DNA of 64,000 nt from CBFFRJ01 sp051486985 (GCF_051486985.1 NZ_JAHVDV010000009.1:77547-141546); one strand, 5' to 3'; positions 53,019 to 62,231 are shown, numbered from the stretch's first letter. The notes: generated by a model not told the origin, from the letters alone. A program made the numbers and translations.

Positions 53019-55085
53019 TTAATCAGGCTGTTCAAGTGAAGTCAGATAGTCATGAATCGCGAGCTGCGCGCGCACTTTACGGCGATTGCCGCGCGGCACA
53101 TAACGATTACTCAGTTCTTTATCGACGTAGCGTGCCTTAACGGTATCACTAAACAGAATGTCAATGATATCCAGGACCTGCTGTTTAAGGCGTGGGTCCA
53201 GTAGCGGGGCCGCTACTTCGATACGGTAATCAATATTTCGCGTCATCCAGTCGGCCGACGACAGATAGACTTTTTTGTCGCCACCGTTATCAAAAATATA
53301 GATCCTGTCGTGCTCAAGGAAACGATCAACGATGCTAATGACGCGAATATTATCACTGATGCCCGCCAGTTCGGGAATCAATGAACACATACCACGTACC
53401 AGCAGGTTAACCTGTACCCCCGAACCTGAGGCAGCATAAAGGCGGTCAACCAACCCTTTATCCACCAGGTTGTTGATTTTAAGGGTAATACCCGCTGGAA
53501 TGCCCTTCTGCGCATTCGCAATCTCTTTATCAATCATTTCATAAAGAAGCGGACGCGAGTTCTGTGGCGACACCAGCAAATAGTCGAAATGCACCGGGCG
53601 GTAAGGGTTTTCAATAAAGCTAAACACCCGACGTACTTCATTAGTAATACGTGCATCGGCGGTAAGCAGCGAGTAGTCAGTATAAATACGCGCGGTCTTT
53701 TCGTTAAAGTTACCGGTCCCGATGTGCGCATAACGTACAATCTCTTCCCCTTCCATGCGTGAAATGAGGAACAGCTTGGCGTGAATTTTCAGGCCCGGGG
53801 CGGAGAAGATAACCTGTACGCCCGCCTCGGTCAGACGTTTGGCCCAGTGAATATTGGCCTCTTCGTCGAAACGCGCCTGCAGTTCCACCACTACGGTCAC
53901 TTTTTTACCATTGTGGGCGGCGTGGATCATTGAGTCGATGATGCGTGAGTCTTTTGCCACACGGTAAATATTGATCTTGATGGCCAGCACGCTGGGGTCA
54001 AATGACGCCTGGCGCAGCAGCTCAAGCACATGCTCAAAGGTGTGATATGGGTAATAGAGCAGCACATCGCGCTCGCGGATGGCGTCAAATCCGTTGCGGA
54101 ATTTATCGAACCAGAGATGGCGCAGGCGCGGCAGCGGCTTGTTGACGAGATTGGCTTTGCCGACGTTCGGGAAGCCAATAAAGTCTTTAAAGTTGTGGTA
54201 TCGCCCCCCCGGAATAATGGAGTCAAAGCGGGAGATGGTCAGTTTTTCGCGCAGCATCTCGACCATCGCATCCGGCATGTCACGCTGGTAAACAAAACGC
54301 ACCGGCTCTGCCGTCAGGCGCTGTTTCAGGCTGGATGACATCAGCTCCATCAGACTCGACTCCATTTCGTGCACCAGGTCATATTCGGCATCACGGGTCA
54401 TTTTCATCGAGTAGGCGTTCAGTGAATCGTAATCAAAAAAGCCGCTAAAGATATCGTCCAGACAGTAGCGCAGGATGTTGTCCAGAAGGATCATGGGCTT
54501 GCGACGGCGCGGCGCTTCCGGCGGCAGATTCACAAAGCGCGGAACCTTGTCTGACGGAATTTCCAGCAGCGCGTAGCGAATCGCGTCGCCCCGGATAATT
54601 TCAACCGCCAGATAGGTGTAATCGTCTTTTAAGAAACGAACCAGATTGGTTTCGCGATTGATTAGCGTCGGGGTGATGTGCTGGCGTAAGTACTGTTTGA
54701 AGTAATGGCGTAGCCAGTTTTGCTGGTTGACGGAGAGCTGGCGTTCGTTAATCAGGAAGATTTGGTTACGCGCCATTTCCAGCAGCAGGTCATTGTAGAG
54801 CGAGTCAAATTCCTGATCGGCCTTAAGGACTCTGGTCTGAATTTTACCCAGCAAATGACGTGATTGGGTGTTCGTTCCTTGCCCTTGCTCTTCGCTAATA
54901 ATGATACGGCGTTTAAGTTCTGCGAAGCGGACCTTATAGAACTCATCAAGGTTATTTGAATAAATGCCCAAAAAACGCATGCGTTCGATCAACGGATTAC
55001 TTTTGTCTGCCGCTTCCTGAAGCACACGCTCGTTAAAGCACAACCAGCTCAGTTCTTTTTCCAGATATAGCTTTTCCTGACCCAT
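53019..55085 (-). CDS. ppk: Polyphosphate kinase 1
   Basis: 688 residues, the E. coli length. N, head and two C-terminal PLD-like domains. His435 in KIHAKLFL, the autophosphorylated residue, and His454 in YAHIGTGNFNEKT were checked by codon. It makes polyphosphate from ATP at the inner face of the membrane. Cotranscribed with ppx downstream. Direct CTGTCA repeats upstream suggest PhoB control. Confidence 0.97.
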   Translation of the reverse strand: MGQEKLYLEKELSWLCFNERVLQEAADKSNPLIERMRFLGIYSNNLDEFYKVRFAELKRRIIISEEQGQGTNTQSRHLLGKIQTRVLKADQEFDSLYNDLLLEMARNQIFLINERQLSVNQQNWLRHYFKQYLRQHITPTLINRETNLVRFLKDDYTYLAVEIIRGDAIRYALLEIPSDKVPRFVNLPPEAPRRRKPMILLDNILRYCLDDIFSGFFDYDSLNAYSMKMTRDAEYDLVHEMESSLMELMSSSLKQRLTAEPVRFVYQRDMPDAMVEMLREKLTISRFDSIIPGGRYHNFKDFIGFPNVGKANLVNKPLPRLRHLWFDKFRNGFDAIRERDVLLYYPYHTFEHVLELLRQASFDPSVLAIKINIYRVAKDSRIIDSMIHAAHNGKKVTVVVELQARFDEEANIHWAKRLTEAGVQVIFSAPGLKIHAKLFLISRMEGEEIVRYAHIGTGNFNEKTARIYTDYSLLTADARITNEVRRVFSFIENPYRPVHFDYLLVSPQNSRPLLYEMIDKEIANAQKGIPAGITLKINNLVDKGLVDRLYAASGSGVQVNLLVRGMCSLIPELAGISDNIRVISIVDRFLEHDRIYIFDNGGDKKVYLSSADWMTRNIDYRIEVAAPLLDPRLKQQVLDIIDILFSDTVKARYVDKELSNRYVPRGNRRKVRAQLAIHDYLTSLEQPD

Positions 55086-55227
55086 TACAGCTTACACTCC
55101 AGTTAACTCTCGGGACACGGCAATTCCTTCTCGCCAGGCGGTGTCCTCATGTGCAGGTAAACGTTATTGGCGTTTGCGTGAGAAAGACACCCTACATTAT
55201 GGCGAGCTTTGCCTTAAGATGTCCAAC

Positions 55228-55248
55228 TGTGACAGATAAGTATGACAG
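55228..55248 (-). promoter_or_regulatory. Candidate PhoB half-sites before ppk
   Basis: On the minus strand CTGTCAT and CTGTCAC are direct repeats within 55229-55248. Their period is 13 bp instead of the canonical 11 bp of Pho boxes, which lowers confidence. They lie about 145-160 bp before the ppk start; a CATAAT -10-like element is at 55201-55196. Pho-regulated ppk promoters are known in enterobacteria. Confidence 0.35.
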
Positions 55249-55319
55249 TAATCCGTTTTTAGCCGGATTCAGATGTTGCGCGCAACCGTAAGTCGCGCGC
55301 AGGTAACGGAAAAATGCGC

Positions 55320-55958
55320 TTATTCCGCAGCGTAGCCCTGAGGAGGTAAGCAGAGGCCATCAAGCCAGGCGCTGTTATCGTGCATGGTAAGACGTCCTTC
55401 CAGAAACCAGCTCACCACCAGAGGATAAATGGCGTGTTCCTGCGTCTGCACCCGGGCGGTGATCTCCTCTTCCGTGTCGCCTTCAAACACCGGGATTTGT
55501 GCCTGTAAAATCACCGGGCCGCCGTCGAGTTCGTCAGTAACAAAATGCACTGAGGTGCCGTGAACCTCATCGCCGTTCTCAAGCACCTGACGGTGGGTAT
55601 GTAAGCCAGGATATTTCGGCAGCAGGGAAGGATGAATATTGATTAAGCGGCCCGCGTAGTGCGCGACAAACGCCGGGCTAAGGATGCGCATATAACCCGC
55701 CAGCACGACCAGATCCGGGGCGTAGGCATCCATCTCCTGCATTAACTCACGATCGAAGGCTTCACGGCTGGCAAACTGGGAGGCCAGAAGGGCGTGGGCG
55801 GGGATCGCCGCCTCACGCGCCCGTTCAAGGCCGAACGCGTCGGCCTTGTTACTGAATACTGCCCTGATGGTGCCATTGATCTTCTTCTGCATGCAGGCAT
55901 CAATAATCGCCTGCAAATTGCTTCCGTTACCGGAAATGAGCACCACGATATTTTTCAT
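55320..55958 (-). CDS. purN: Phosphoribosylglycinamide formyltransferase (GAR transformylase 1)
   Basis: 212 residues, the E. coli length. GNGSNLQAIID near the N-terminus binds phosphate; catalytic residues of the family lie in INIHPSLLPKYPG (Asn and His) and DELDGGPVI (Asp). It uses 10-formyl-THF for the third step of purine synthesis. Its start overlaps the purM stop by 4 bases (55955-55958), so translation is coupled. Confidence 0.96.
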   Translation of the reverse strand: MKNIVVLISGNGSNLQAIIDACMQKKINGTIRAVFSNKADAFGLERAREAAIPAHALLASQFASREAFDRELMQEMDAYAPDLVVLAGYMRILSPAFVAHYAGRLINIHPSLLPKYPGLHTHRQVLENGDEVHGTSVHFVTDELDGGPVILQAQIPVFEGDTEEEITARVQTQEHAIYPLVVSWFLEGRLTMHDNSAWLDGLCLPPQGYAAE

Positions 55959-56992
55959 TCAATGACCACGCGTTCACTGGAATCGGAGGCATTGATGATA
56001 CCGATTCTCCAGGCGTTTTCACCTTTTGCATTCAGCAGGGCGATAGCCTTATCCGCTTCTGATTCCGGCAGCGCAATCACCATGCCGACGCCGCAGTTAA
56101 AAGTACGGTACATCTCGTGACGGCTGATGTTACCGGCGGTTTGCAACCAGTCAAACACGGCAGGCCACTGCCATGAGGATTCATCAATCACCGCCTGGGT
56201 GTTGTCGGGCAGTACGCGCGGAATATTTTCCCAGAAGCCGCCGCCGGTCAGGTGGGCAATGGCGTGCACATCGACGTTCGCAATCAGCTCAAGGATCGAT
56301 TTCACATAGATGCGGGTTGGCGTTAACAGATGGTCAGCCAGTGATTTGCCATCAAGCTGGGTCGTTTCGGGATCACAACCACTGACCTCGATGACTTTAC
56401 GCACCAGGGAGTAGCCGTTGGAGTGTGGGCCGCTGGAGGCCAGTGCGATCAGGACATCACCATCCGTCACTTTTGAGCCGTCGATGATTTCTGATTTTTC
56501 AACAACGCCAACGCAGAAGCCCGCTACATCGTAATCTTCACCGTGGTACATGCCCGGCATTTCAGCGGTTTCGCCACCGACCAGCGCACAGCCTGATTGT
56601 AAGCAACCTTCTGCAATACCGGTGATCACGCTGGAGGCGGTGTCCACATCCAGTTTGCCGGTGGCGTAATAGTCGAGGAAAAACAGCGGTTCGGCCCCCT
56701 GGACCACAAGGTCATTCACGCACATAGCCACGAGATCGATACCAATGCTGTCGTGACGTTTCAGATCCATCGCCAGACGCAGTTTTGTACCCACGCCGTC
56801 AGTGCCGGAAACCAGAACTGGCTCACGATATTTTTGCGGCAAAGCGCACAGCGCGCCGAAGCCACCCAGGCCGCCCATCACTTCGGGACGACGGGTTTTC
56901 TTCACTACGCCTTTGATTCGGTCTACCAGAGCATTACCTGCGTCAATATCAACACCGGCATCTTTGTAGCTAAGAGAGGTTTTATCGGTCAC
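55955..56992 (-). CDS. purM: Phosphoribosylformylglycinamidine cyclo-ligase (AIR synthetase)
   Basis: 345 residues from GTG 56992 (giving MTDKTSLSYKDAG), the E. coli length. A GTG five codons upstream (57007) is also in frame, but the GGGGA ribosome site at the right distance favours 56992. Conserved GTDGVGTKLRLA and GGETAEMPGMY segments. Fifth step of purine synthesis. A PurR operator lies 105-120 bp upstream. Confidence 0.96.
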   Translation of the reverse strand: MTDKTSLSYKDAGVDIDAGNALVDRIKGVVKKTRRPEVMGGLGGFGALCALPQKYREPVLVSGTDGVGTKLRLAMDLKRHDSIGIDLVAMCVNDLVVQGAEPLFFLDYYATGKLDVDTASSVITGIAEGCLQSGCALVGGETAEMPGMYHGEDYDVAGFCVGVVEKSEIIDGSKVTDGDVLIALASSGPHSNGYSLVRKVIEVSGCDPETTQLDGKSLADHLLTPTRIYVKSILELIANVDVHAIAHLTGGGFWENIPRVLPDNTQAVIDESSWQWPAVFDWLQTAGNISRHEMYRTFNCGVGMVIALPESEADKAIALLNAKGENAWRIGIINASDSSERVVIE

Positions 56993-57096
56993 TGCTTGAG
57001 TCCCCACGCGTTTGCTTGCGGTTCACCTGTTATCGTTCAGGTAGGCACCTGACGTTAACAGGGATAGAAATAAATTCGGCGCAATTCTAACAGCGA

Positions 57097-57112
57097 AGGC
57101 AAACGTTTGCGA
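57097..57112. promoter_or_regulatory. PurR operator of purMN
   Basis: AGGCAAACGTTTGCGA agrees with the PurR consensus ACGCAAACGTTTTCGT at 13 of 16 positions and has the intact GCAAACGTTTGC palindromic core. Purine repression of purMN by PurR is established in E. coli. Confidence 0.85.
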
Positions 57113-57166
57113 GTCCATTATTTCCGGGCGGTCTGGTTTCCTGAGATATACTCATTTCCAGTCTAT

Positions 57167-57180
57167 TTGATCCGGATCAA
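57167..57180. promoter_or_regulatory. Perfect FNR-consensus palindrome before upp
   Basis: TTGATCCGGATCAA fits TTGAT-N4-ATCAA with no mismatch and is itself a full 14-bp palindrome. Its centre is about 40 bp before the upp -10 element, so about 50 bp before the expected start of transcription. The purM start is 175 bp away on the other side. Confidence 0.5.
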
Positions 57181-57213
57181 CGCTGAATCTGTAGCGCAAC
57201 GGAAAAAAAGCGG

Positions 57214-57219
57214 TATAAT
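57214..57219 (+). promoter_or_regulatory. -10 element of upp
   Basis: TATAAT in GCGGTATAATCCGG, 49 bp before the upp ATG. No good -35 hexamer at 17 bp spacing (GTAGCG), which would suit an activated promoter. The leader then contains a run of eight or more T residues at about 57227-57234, a possible site for UTP-dependent slippage as known for upp in E. coli. Confidence 0.55.
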
Positions 57220-57267
57220 CCGGCGATTTTTTTTGTGGCTACCACCTTTCTGGGGAAGGAGAAGAGT

Positions 57268-57894
57268 ATGAAGGTCGTGGAAGTAAAACACCCACTCGTC
57301 AAACACAAGCTGGGCCTGATGCGCGAAAATGACATCAGCACCAAACGCTTTCGTGAACTCGCCTCGGAAGTCGGTAGCTTACTGACCTATGAAGCGACTG
57401 CGGATCTTGAAACAGAGCGCGTCGTGATTGAGGGCTGGAATGGCCCGGTTGAAGTGGATCAAATCAAGGGCAAAAAAATCACCGTAGTACCGATTCTGCG
57501 TGCCGGTCTTGGCATGATGGAAGGCGTACTGGAACATGTGCCGAGCGCACGTATCAGCGTCGTGGGTATTTACCGTAACGAAGAGACGCTGGAGCCGGTT
57601 CCTTACTTCCAGAAGCTGGTTTCTAACATCGACGAGCGTATGGCGCTGGTCGTTGACCCGATGCTGGCCACTGGCGGCTCGATGATTGCCACCATTGACC
57701 TGCTGAAAAATGCGGGCTGCCACAGCATCAAAGTGCTGGTCCTGGTGGCTGCCCCGGAAGGCCTCGCCGCGCTGGAGAAAGCGCACCCGGACGTTGAGCT
57801 TTACACCGCGTCCATCGACCACGGCCTCAATGAGCACGGATACATTATTCCGGGCCTCGGCGATGCCGGCGACAAGATTTTTGGTACCAAGTAA
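57268..57894 (+). CDS. upp: Uracil phosphoribosyltransferase
   Basis: 208 residues from ATG 57268 (MKVVEVKHPLVKHKLG), the E. coli length, with GGGGAAGGAGAAG as ribosome site. PRPP-binding loop VVDPMLATGGSMIAT (about 128-142) and uracil-binding YIIPGLGDAGD at the C-terminus. Salvages uracil to UMP. Operon with uraA, with a terminator hairpin between. Confidence 0.98.
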   Translation: MKVVEVKHPLVKHKLGLMRENDISTKRFRELASEVGSLLTYEATADLETERVVIEGWNGPVEVDQIKGKKITVVPILRAGLGMMEGVLEHVPSARISVVGIYRNEETLEPVPYFQKLVSNIDERMALVVDPMLATGGSMIATIDLLKNAGCHSIKVLVLVAAPEGLAALEKAHPDVELYTASIDHGLNEHGYIIPGLGDAGDKIFGTK

Positions 57895-57907
57895 ATGCAT
57901 TAAAAAT

Positions 57908-57938
57908 AAAAGCCGACTTTGAGAGTCGGCTTTTTTTT
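57908..57938 (+). terminator. Terminator between upp and uraA
   Basis: AAAAGCCGACT, TTGAG loop, AGTCGGCTTTTTTTT: a perfect stem with a long T run. It lies 13 bp after the upp stop; some read-through into uraA is expected from known operon structure. Confidence 0.9.
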
Positions 57939-58051
57939 GGCGTAAACCACAACAGAATCCGCCTGATTTCCTCACACAGTTCACAAAAACTGTGCGATGA
58001 ACGATGAGCGGAACATTAATAACACATGAATCACACTCAGAGGAAAACACT

Positions 58052-59341
58052 ATGACGCGCCGTGCTATCGGGGTGAGTGAAAGACCGCCGCTTTTACAGA
58101 CAATCCCGCTTAGTTTGCAGCACCTGTTCGCGATGTTTGGCGCAACCGTGCTGGTGCCAATCCTGTTTCACATCAACCCGGCCACCGTGTTGCTGTTCAA
58201 CGGTGTCGGAACGCTACTGTATCTCTTTATCTGTAAAGGGAAAATTCCGGCGTACCTGGGTTCCAGCTTTGCCTTTATTTCACCGGTTTTACTGCTGTTG
58301 CCGCTGGGTTACGAAGTGGCCTTAGGTGGTTTCATCATGTGTGGCGCCTTGTTCTGCGTCGTGGCGTTTATCGTTAAGAAAGCCGGTACGGGCTGGCTGG
58401 ACGTTATGTTCCCGCCTGCGGCGATGGGCGCAATCGTTGCCGTCATCGGGCTTGAGCTCGCTGGCGTAGCGGCGGGTATGGCAGGATTGCTGCCTGCCGA
58501 AGGGCAGTCTGCTGATACTAAAACCGTCATCATCTCCCTGGTCACGCTGGGCGTGACGGTGTTTGGTTCCGTGCTGTTCCGTGGCTTTATGGCCATCATC
58601 CCGATTCTTATCGGTGTGCTGGCGGGCTATGCGCTCTCCTTCGCTATGGGCGTGGTCGATTTCACCCCGATTGCTCAGGCGCACTGGTTCGCGCTGCCTA
58701 CCTTCTACACGCCGCGTTTTGAATGGTTTGCTATCTTCACTATTCTGCCTGCTGCGCTGGTGGTTATCGCAGAACATGTGGGCCACCTGGTGGTCACGGC
58801 CAATATCGTGAAGAGAGATCTGATTCGCGATCCGGGCCTGCACCGCTCCATGTTTGCCAACGGTTTTTCAACCATGATCTCCGGCTTCTTTGGCTCCACG
58901 CCGAACACCACCTACGGTGAGAACATCGGTGTAATGGCTATCACCCGCGTCTACAGTACCTGGGTTATCGGCGGTGCGGCGATCATTGCTATCCTGCTCT
59001 CTTGTGTTGGCAAGCTGGCGGCGGCGATTCAGATTATCCCGGTCCCGGTGATGGGCGGCGTCTCTCTGCTGCTGTACGGGGTCATTGGTGCCTCTGGTAT
59101 ACGCGTACTGATCGAATCCAAAGTGGATTACAGCAAAGCGCAAAATCTGATCCTCACTTCCGTCATCCTGATTATCGGGGTGAGTGGTGCGAAAGTGCAT
59201 ATTGGTGCAGCTGAACTGAAAGGCATGGCACTGGCGACCATCGTCGGCGTGGGCCTGAGCCTGATCTTCAAATTGATCAGCGTGCTGCGCCCGGAAGAGG
59301 TGGTTCTGGACGCCGAGGACAGCAACGCGAATACGCACTAA
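58052..59341 (+). CDS. uraA: Uracil:proton symporter UraA
   Basis: 429 residues from ATG 58052 (MTRRAIGVSERPPLLQ), the E. coli length; a longer frame to 58004 is not conserved. NAT/NCS2 family with 14 predicted membrane segments and the family signature TYGENIGVMAITRVYS (about 288-303) at the substrate site. Imports uracil for Upp. Confidence 0.97.
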   Translation: MTRRAIGVSERPPLLQTIPLSLQHLFAMFGATVLVPILFHINPATVLLFNGVGTLLYLFICKGKIPAYLGSSFAFISPVLLLLPLGYEVALGGFIMCGALFCVVAFIVKKAGTGWLDVMFPPAAMGAIVAVIGLELAGVAAGMAGLLPAEGQSADTKTVIISLVTLGVTVFGSVLFRGFMAIIPILIGVLAGYALSFAMGVVDFTPIAQAHWFALPTFYTPRFEWFAIFTILPAALVVIAEHVGHLVVTANIVKRDLIRDPGLHRSMFANGFSTMISGFFGSTPNTTYGENIGVMAITRVYSTWVIGGAAIIAILLSCVGKLAAAIQIIPVPVMGGVSLLLYGVIGASGIRVLIESKVDYSKAQNLILTSVILIIGVSGAKVHIGAAELKGMALATIVGVGLSLIFKLISVLRPEEVVLDAEDSNANTH

Positions 59342-59375
59342 AGGCCATTCGTAAGCCGGGTATTTTGTCCGGTTC

Positions 59376-59416
59376 AAACGCAGCGTAGTTTTATGATAAA
59401 CTCGCTGCGTTTTATT
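59376..59416 (+). terminator. Terminator between uraA and hda
   Basis: AAACGCAGCG (59376-59385) pairs with CGCTGCGTTT (59403-59412), with an inner AGTTT/AAACT pairing, followed by TATT. It lies 20 bp before the hda start, so hda expression from the upp-uraA promoter should be limited. Confidence 0.7.
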
Positions 59417-59436
59417 AAAGCCCTGTTGAGGTACGT

Positions 59437-60138
59437 CTGAACACACCGGCACAGCTTTCCCTGCCACTCTATCTCCCTGACGACGAAACTTTCGCGAGTT
59501 TCTGGCCGGGCGACAATCCTTCTTTGCTGGCGGCGTTGCAAAATGTCCTTCGCCAGGATCATAGCGGATACATCTATTTCTGGTCGCGTGAAGGTGCGGG
59601 GCGCAGTCATCTGCTGCATGCGGCCTGTGCGGAGTTATCCCAACGTGGTGATGCGGTCGGCTATGTGCCTCTTGATAAGCGAACGTGGTTTGTGCCGGAA
59701 GTGCTGGACGGCATGGAGCACCTTTCGCTGGTCTGCATTGATAATATCGAATGTGTCGCAGGGGATGAGCTCTGGGAGATGGCGATATTTAATCTCTACA
59801 ATCGCATTCTGGAATCGGGCAAAACGCGTTTACTGATAACCGGTGACAGGCCACCACGCCAGCTTAAGCTGGGGCTGCCGGATCTGGCGTCACGCCTGGA
59901 CTGGGGGCAAATCTACAAGCTGCAACCCCTTTCAGACGAAGATAAACTGCTGGCGCTGCAACTACGGGCAAGACTGCGTGGATTTGAGTTGCCGGAAGAT
60001 GTGGGGCGCTTTCTGCTCAAACGTCTTGACCGGGAAATGCGCACGCTGTTTGACACCTTAGATGAACTCGATCGCGCCTCGATCACAGCACAGCGCAAAC
60101 TCACCATTCCCTTTGTTAAAGATATTCTCAAACTGTAG
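59437..60138 (+). CDS. hda: DnaA regulatory inactivator Hda, CTG start
   Basis: 233 residues if begun at CTG 59437, the E. coli length. Between the in-frame stop TAA at 59416 and the first ATG/GTG/TTG (TTG 59524) there is no ordinary start. Yet the stretch from 59437 encodes the essential clamp-binding motif QLSLPL and conserved LPDDETFASFWPGD. GAGG at 59428-59431 is a well-placed ribosome site. The rest is an AAA+ domain: SREGAGRSHLLHAA (Walker A-like), LVCIDNIE (Walker B), and the arginine of DLASRLDWG. With the DNA-loaded clamp it stimulates ATP hydrolysis by DnaA (RIDA), preventing over-initiation. E. coli hda is also reported to use CTG. Confidence 0.93.
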   Translation: MNTPAQLSLPLYLPDDETFASFWPGDNPSLLAALQNVLRQDHSGYIYFWSREGAGRSHLLHAACAELSQRGDAVGYVPLDKRTWFVPEVLDGMEHLSLVCIDNIECVAGDELWEMAIFNLYNRILESGKTRLLITGDRPPRQLKLGLPDLASRLDWGQIYKLQPLSDEDKLLALQLRARLRGFELPEDVGRFLLKRLDREMRTLFDTLDELDRASITAQRKLTIPFVKDILKL

Positions 60139-60173
60139 GCCCGGCAGACAACGCGCTACCGGGCATCCGGCTG

Positions 60174-60533
60174 TCAGGTGATTATCTCAAGCACCTGTTC
60201 CGGCGGGCGGCCAATCCTCGCTTTGCCGTTGGCGACCACAATCGGACGCTCCATCAGCTTCGGATTTTCCACCATTGCCTGAATCAGCGCCTTTTCTGAA
60301 AGCGCGCTGTTGCCAAGCTCCAGCGATTTATAGAGATCCTCTTTCTGACGCATCAGCTCACGGGCGCTGGTCATGCCCAACATATTAAGTAAAGCCTGAA
60401 GGGTCACGGCATCCGCAGGGGTATCCAGGTACAACACTACCTCAGGTTCAACGCCATGTTCTTTCAGCAAATTCAGAGTCTCACGGCTCTTTGAGCAGCG
60501 GGGGTTGTGATAAATCTTCACCGCGTCGGTCAT
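60174..60533 (-). CDS. yfgD: ArsC-family (arsenate reductase-like) protein YfgD
   Basis: 119 residues. Thioredoxin-like ArsC/Spx fold with the active-site segment YHNPRCSKSRETLNLL (Cys13) and the basic region RPIVVANGKARIGRPPEQ. True glutaredoxin-linked arsenate reductases share this Cys, but the arsenate role of YfgD is not established and no ars genes are nearby. It follows bepA after 12 bp on the same strand, so an operon bepA-yfgD is likely. Confidence 0.92.
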   Translation of the reverse strand: MTDAVKIYHNPRCSKSRETLNLLKEHGVEPEVVLYLDTPADAVTLQALLNMLGMTSARELMRQKEDLYKSLELGNSALSEKALIQAMVENPKLMERPIVVANGKARIGRPPEQVLEIIT

Positions 60534-60545
60534 TTTTTCTCCTGA

Positions 60546-62009
60546 TTACATCTTCTCGTACGGGCGGAACGTTTTCTGCAGCTGACGAAGCTGGTCGATA
60601 CGGGCGTCATAGCGTGCCTGCTGCAGGCTGCCGAGTTTAACCTGGGTGCTGGCGCTGCTGAGCAGGGTAATGGCCTGATCGAGGCGTCCTACCAGAGCCT
60701 GCCCTTCAGCACGGGCAGCCAGTTCCAGATCGCGGTGATTCAGCGCGGCTTCCGTTTGCGCGAGTAACTCCCAGCCGTTGACGTCATCTTTCCAGTTAAA
60801 GGTATAGCGATTGAGGATCTTTTCTGCTTCCGCCGGTTGACCGCTTGTCAGATAGGCATTCGCGAGGTTCAGTTGCAGCACCGGGTTAGTTTTGATCTCT
60901 CTGGCATTTTTAAGACGGTTAACGGCCTCGGCGTTTTTGTTCTGCCCCAGATCGATATCGGTCGCTAAATCCAGGAACCAGGCATTATTCGGATCGGCAC
61001 TGAGCAGCGGTTGCAGCGCTCGCATGGCATCTGCATTATTTTTGCTTTCCATTGCCTGCAGGGCTCGACCGTATTGCGCTGCGCGTTGTTCGCGAACGTT
61101 GCCTTTCGCCCAGGCATCAAGCAGGTCGCTGGTCAGCTGGTTACGTCCGGAGTTATACATGCCGAGCGACCTGGCCTTTGCCAGGTAAAAATCCTCTGAC
61201 GACTGCACCACCACGGGCCGCATCTGGTTGGCGCGGTTACGGGCATCCGACAGGCGGCTTTCCGGCAACGGGTGGGTCAGCAGGATTTCCGGGGGACGTG
61301 AAGAGTAGCGTGCCTGATCGAGCAGTTTTTCGAGGAAGGTCGGCATGGCCTGAGGGTCGAACCCGGCGCGCTGAAGCACCTGGATACCAATGCGATCCGC
61401 TTCCTGCTCATTTTGTTGCGTGAAGCTAATCATCCCCTGACGCGTACCGGCGAGCGTACCGGTCAGCGCTGCCATCCCTGCCTGCGGGCTGGCCATTGCT
61501 AACAGAATCGATCCCAGCGCGCCTGCCCAGGTGAGCGGGGCACTGCGTTTTTGATCTTCCATCGCGCGCGCCAGATGGCGCTGGGTCACGTGGGAGATTT
61601 CATGTGCCATCACCGATGCCAGCTGGCTCTCGTTATCGGCATAGCGGAAAAGCGCGGAATGCAGCACCACGTTGCCCCCGAAAAAGGCAAAGGCGTTGAT
61701 TTCGTCATTATTAACCAGATAAAAATGGAAGGGCGTTTTCACCGAGTCAGCATGCGAGACCAGGCGCATACCGAGGGCATTGATGTATTGCACCAGCAGG
61801 GGATCGTTTATAAGCGGAGCACTGCCACGCAGCTGGCGAACATAAAAGTCGCCCATCTGCATCTCCTGGCCGATTGACAGGGTGCTTCCTGCGGAGGTTC
61901 CCATATCCGGCAACGCATCTACCGAATCCGCAAAAGCGGGCGCAGCCTGACTAAACGTCATCGCGGCGATAAGGGTTGCGACCAGCGTTTTTTTCAACTG
62001 CCTGAACAT
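60546..62009 (-). CDS. bepA: Periplasmic metalloprotease and chaperone BepA
   Basis: 487 residues, the E. coli length. Signal peptide (hydrophobic LVATLIAAMTFSQAAPAFA, cleavage near residue 27). M48 protease motif HEISH with His136, Glu137, His140 and distal Glu201 in EQEADRIG, all checked. C-terminal TPR domain from about 300. It assists LptD assembly and degrades stalled outer-membrane proteins, in partnership with the BAM complex whose BamB is also in this window. Confidence 0.96.
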   Translation of the reverse strand: MFRQLKKTLVATLIAAMTFSQAAPAFADSVDALPDMGTSAGSTLSIGQEMQMGDFYVRQLRGSAPLINDPLLVQYINALGMRLVSHADSVKTPFHFYLVNNDEINAFAFFGGNVVLHSALFRYADNESQLASVMAHEISHVTQRHLARAMEDQKRSAPLTWAGALGSILLAMASPQAGMAALTGTLAGTRQGMISFTQQNEQEADRIGIQVLQRAGFDPQAMPTFLEKLLDQARYSSRPPEILLTHPLPESRLSDARNRANQMRPVVVQSSEDFYLAKARSLGMYNSGRNQLTSDLLDAWAKGNVREQRAAQYGRALQAMESKNNADAMRALQPLLSADPNNAWFLDLATDIDLGQNKNAEAVNRLKNAREIKTNPVLQLNLANAYLTSGQPAEAEKILNRYTFNWKDDVNGWELLAQTEAALNHRDLELAARAEGQALVGRLDQAITLLSSASTQVKLGSLQQARYDARIDQLRQLQKTFRPYEKM

Positions 62010-62231
62010 AACCTCAGTCCTGTAATGTGGATGTTACCGTTTGACCGACGGCGCTGGCGTTTGTTCCAGCGTGATGGAACAAGGAGTTTAGCTGCGTTAC
62101 TCATGGATTTAAATCTTTTTACCCCGCAGGCGGTTTCAGCGAAAGGCGCTAAAAAGCAAAGTCTTTTTTGTGGCATTTCGATACACTTCCCCTACTTACA
62201 CCGCTCAATCCGGTTTTCCCGGAAGGAACAT

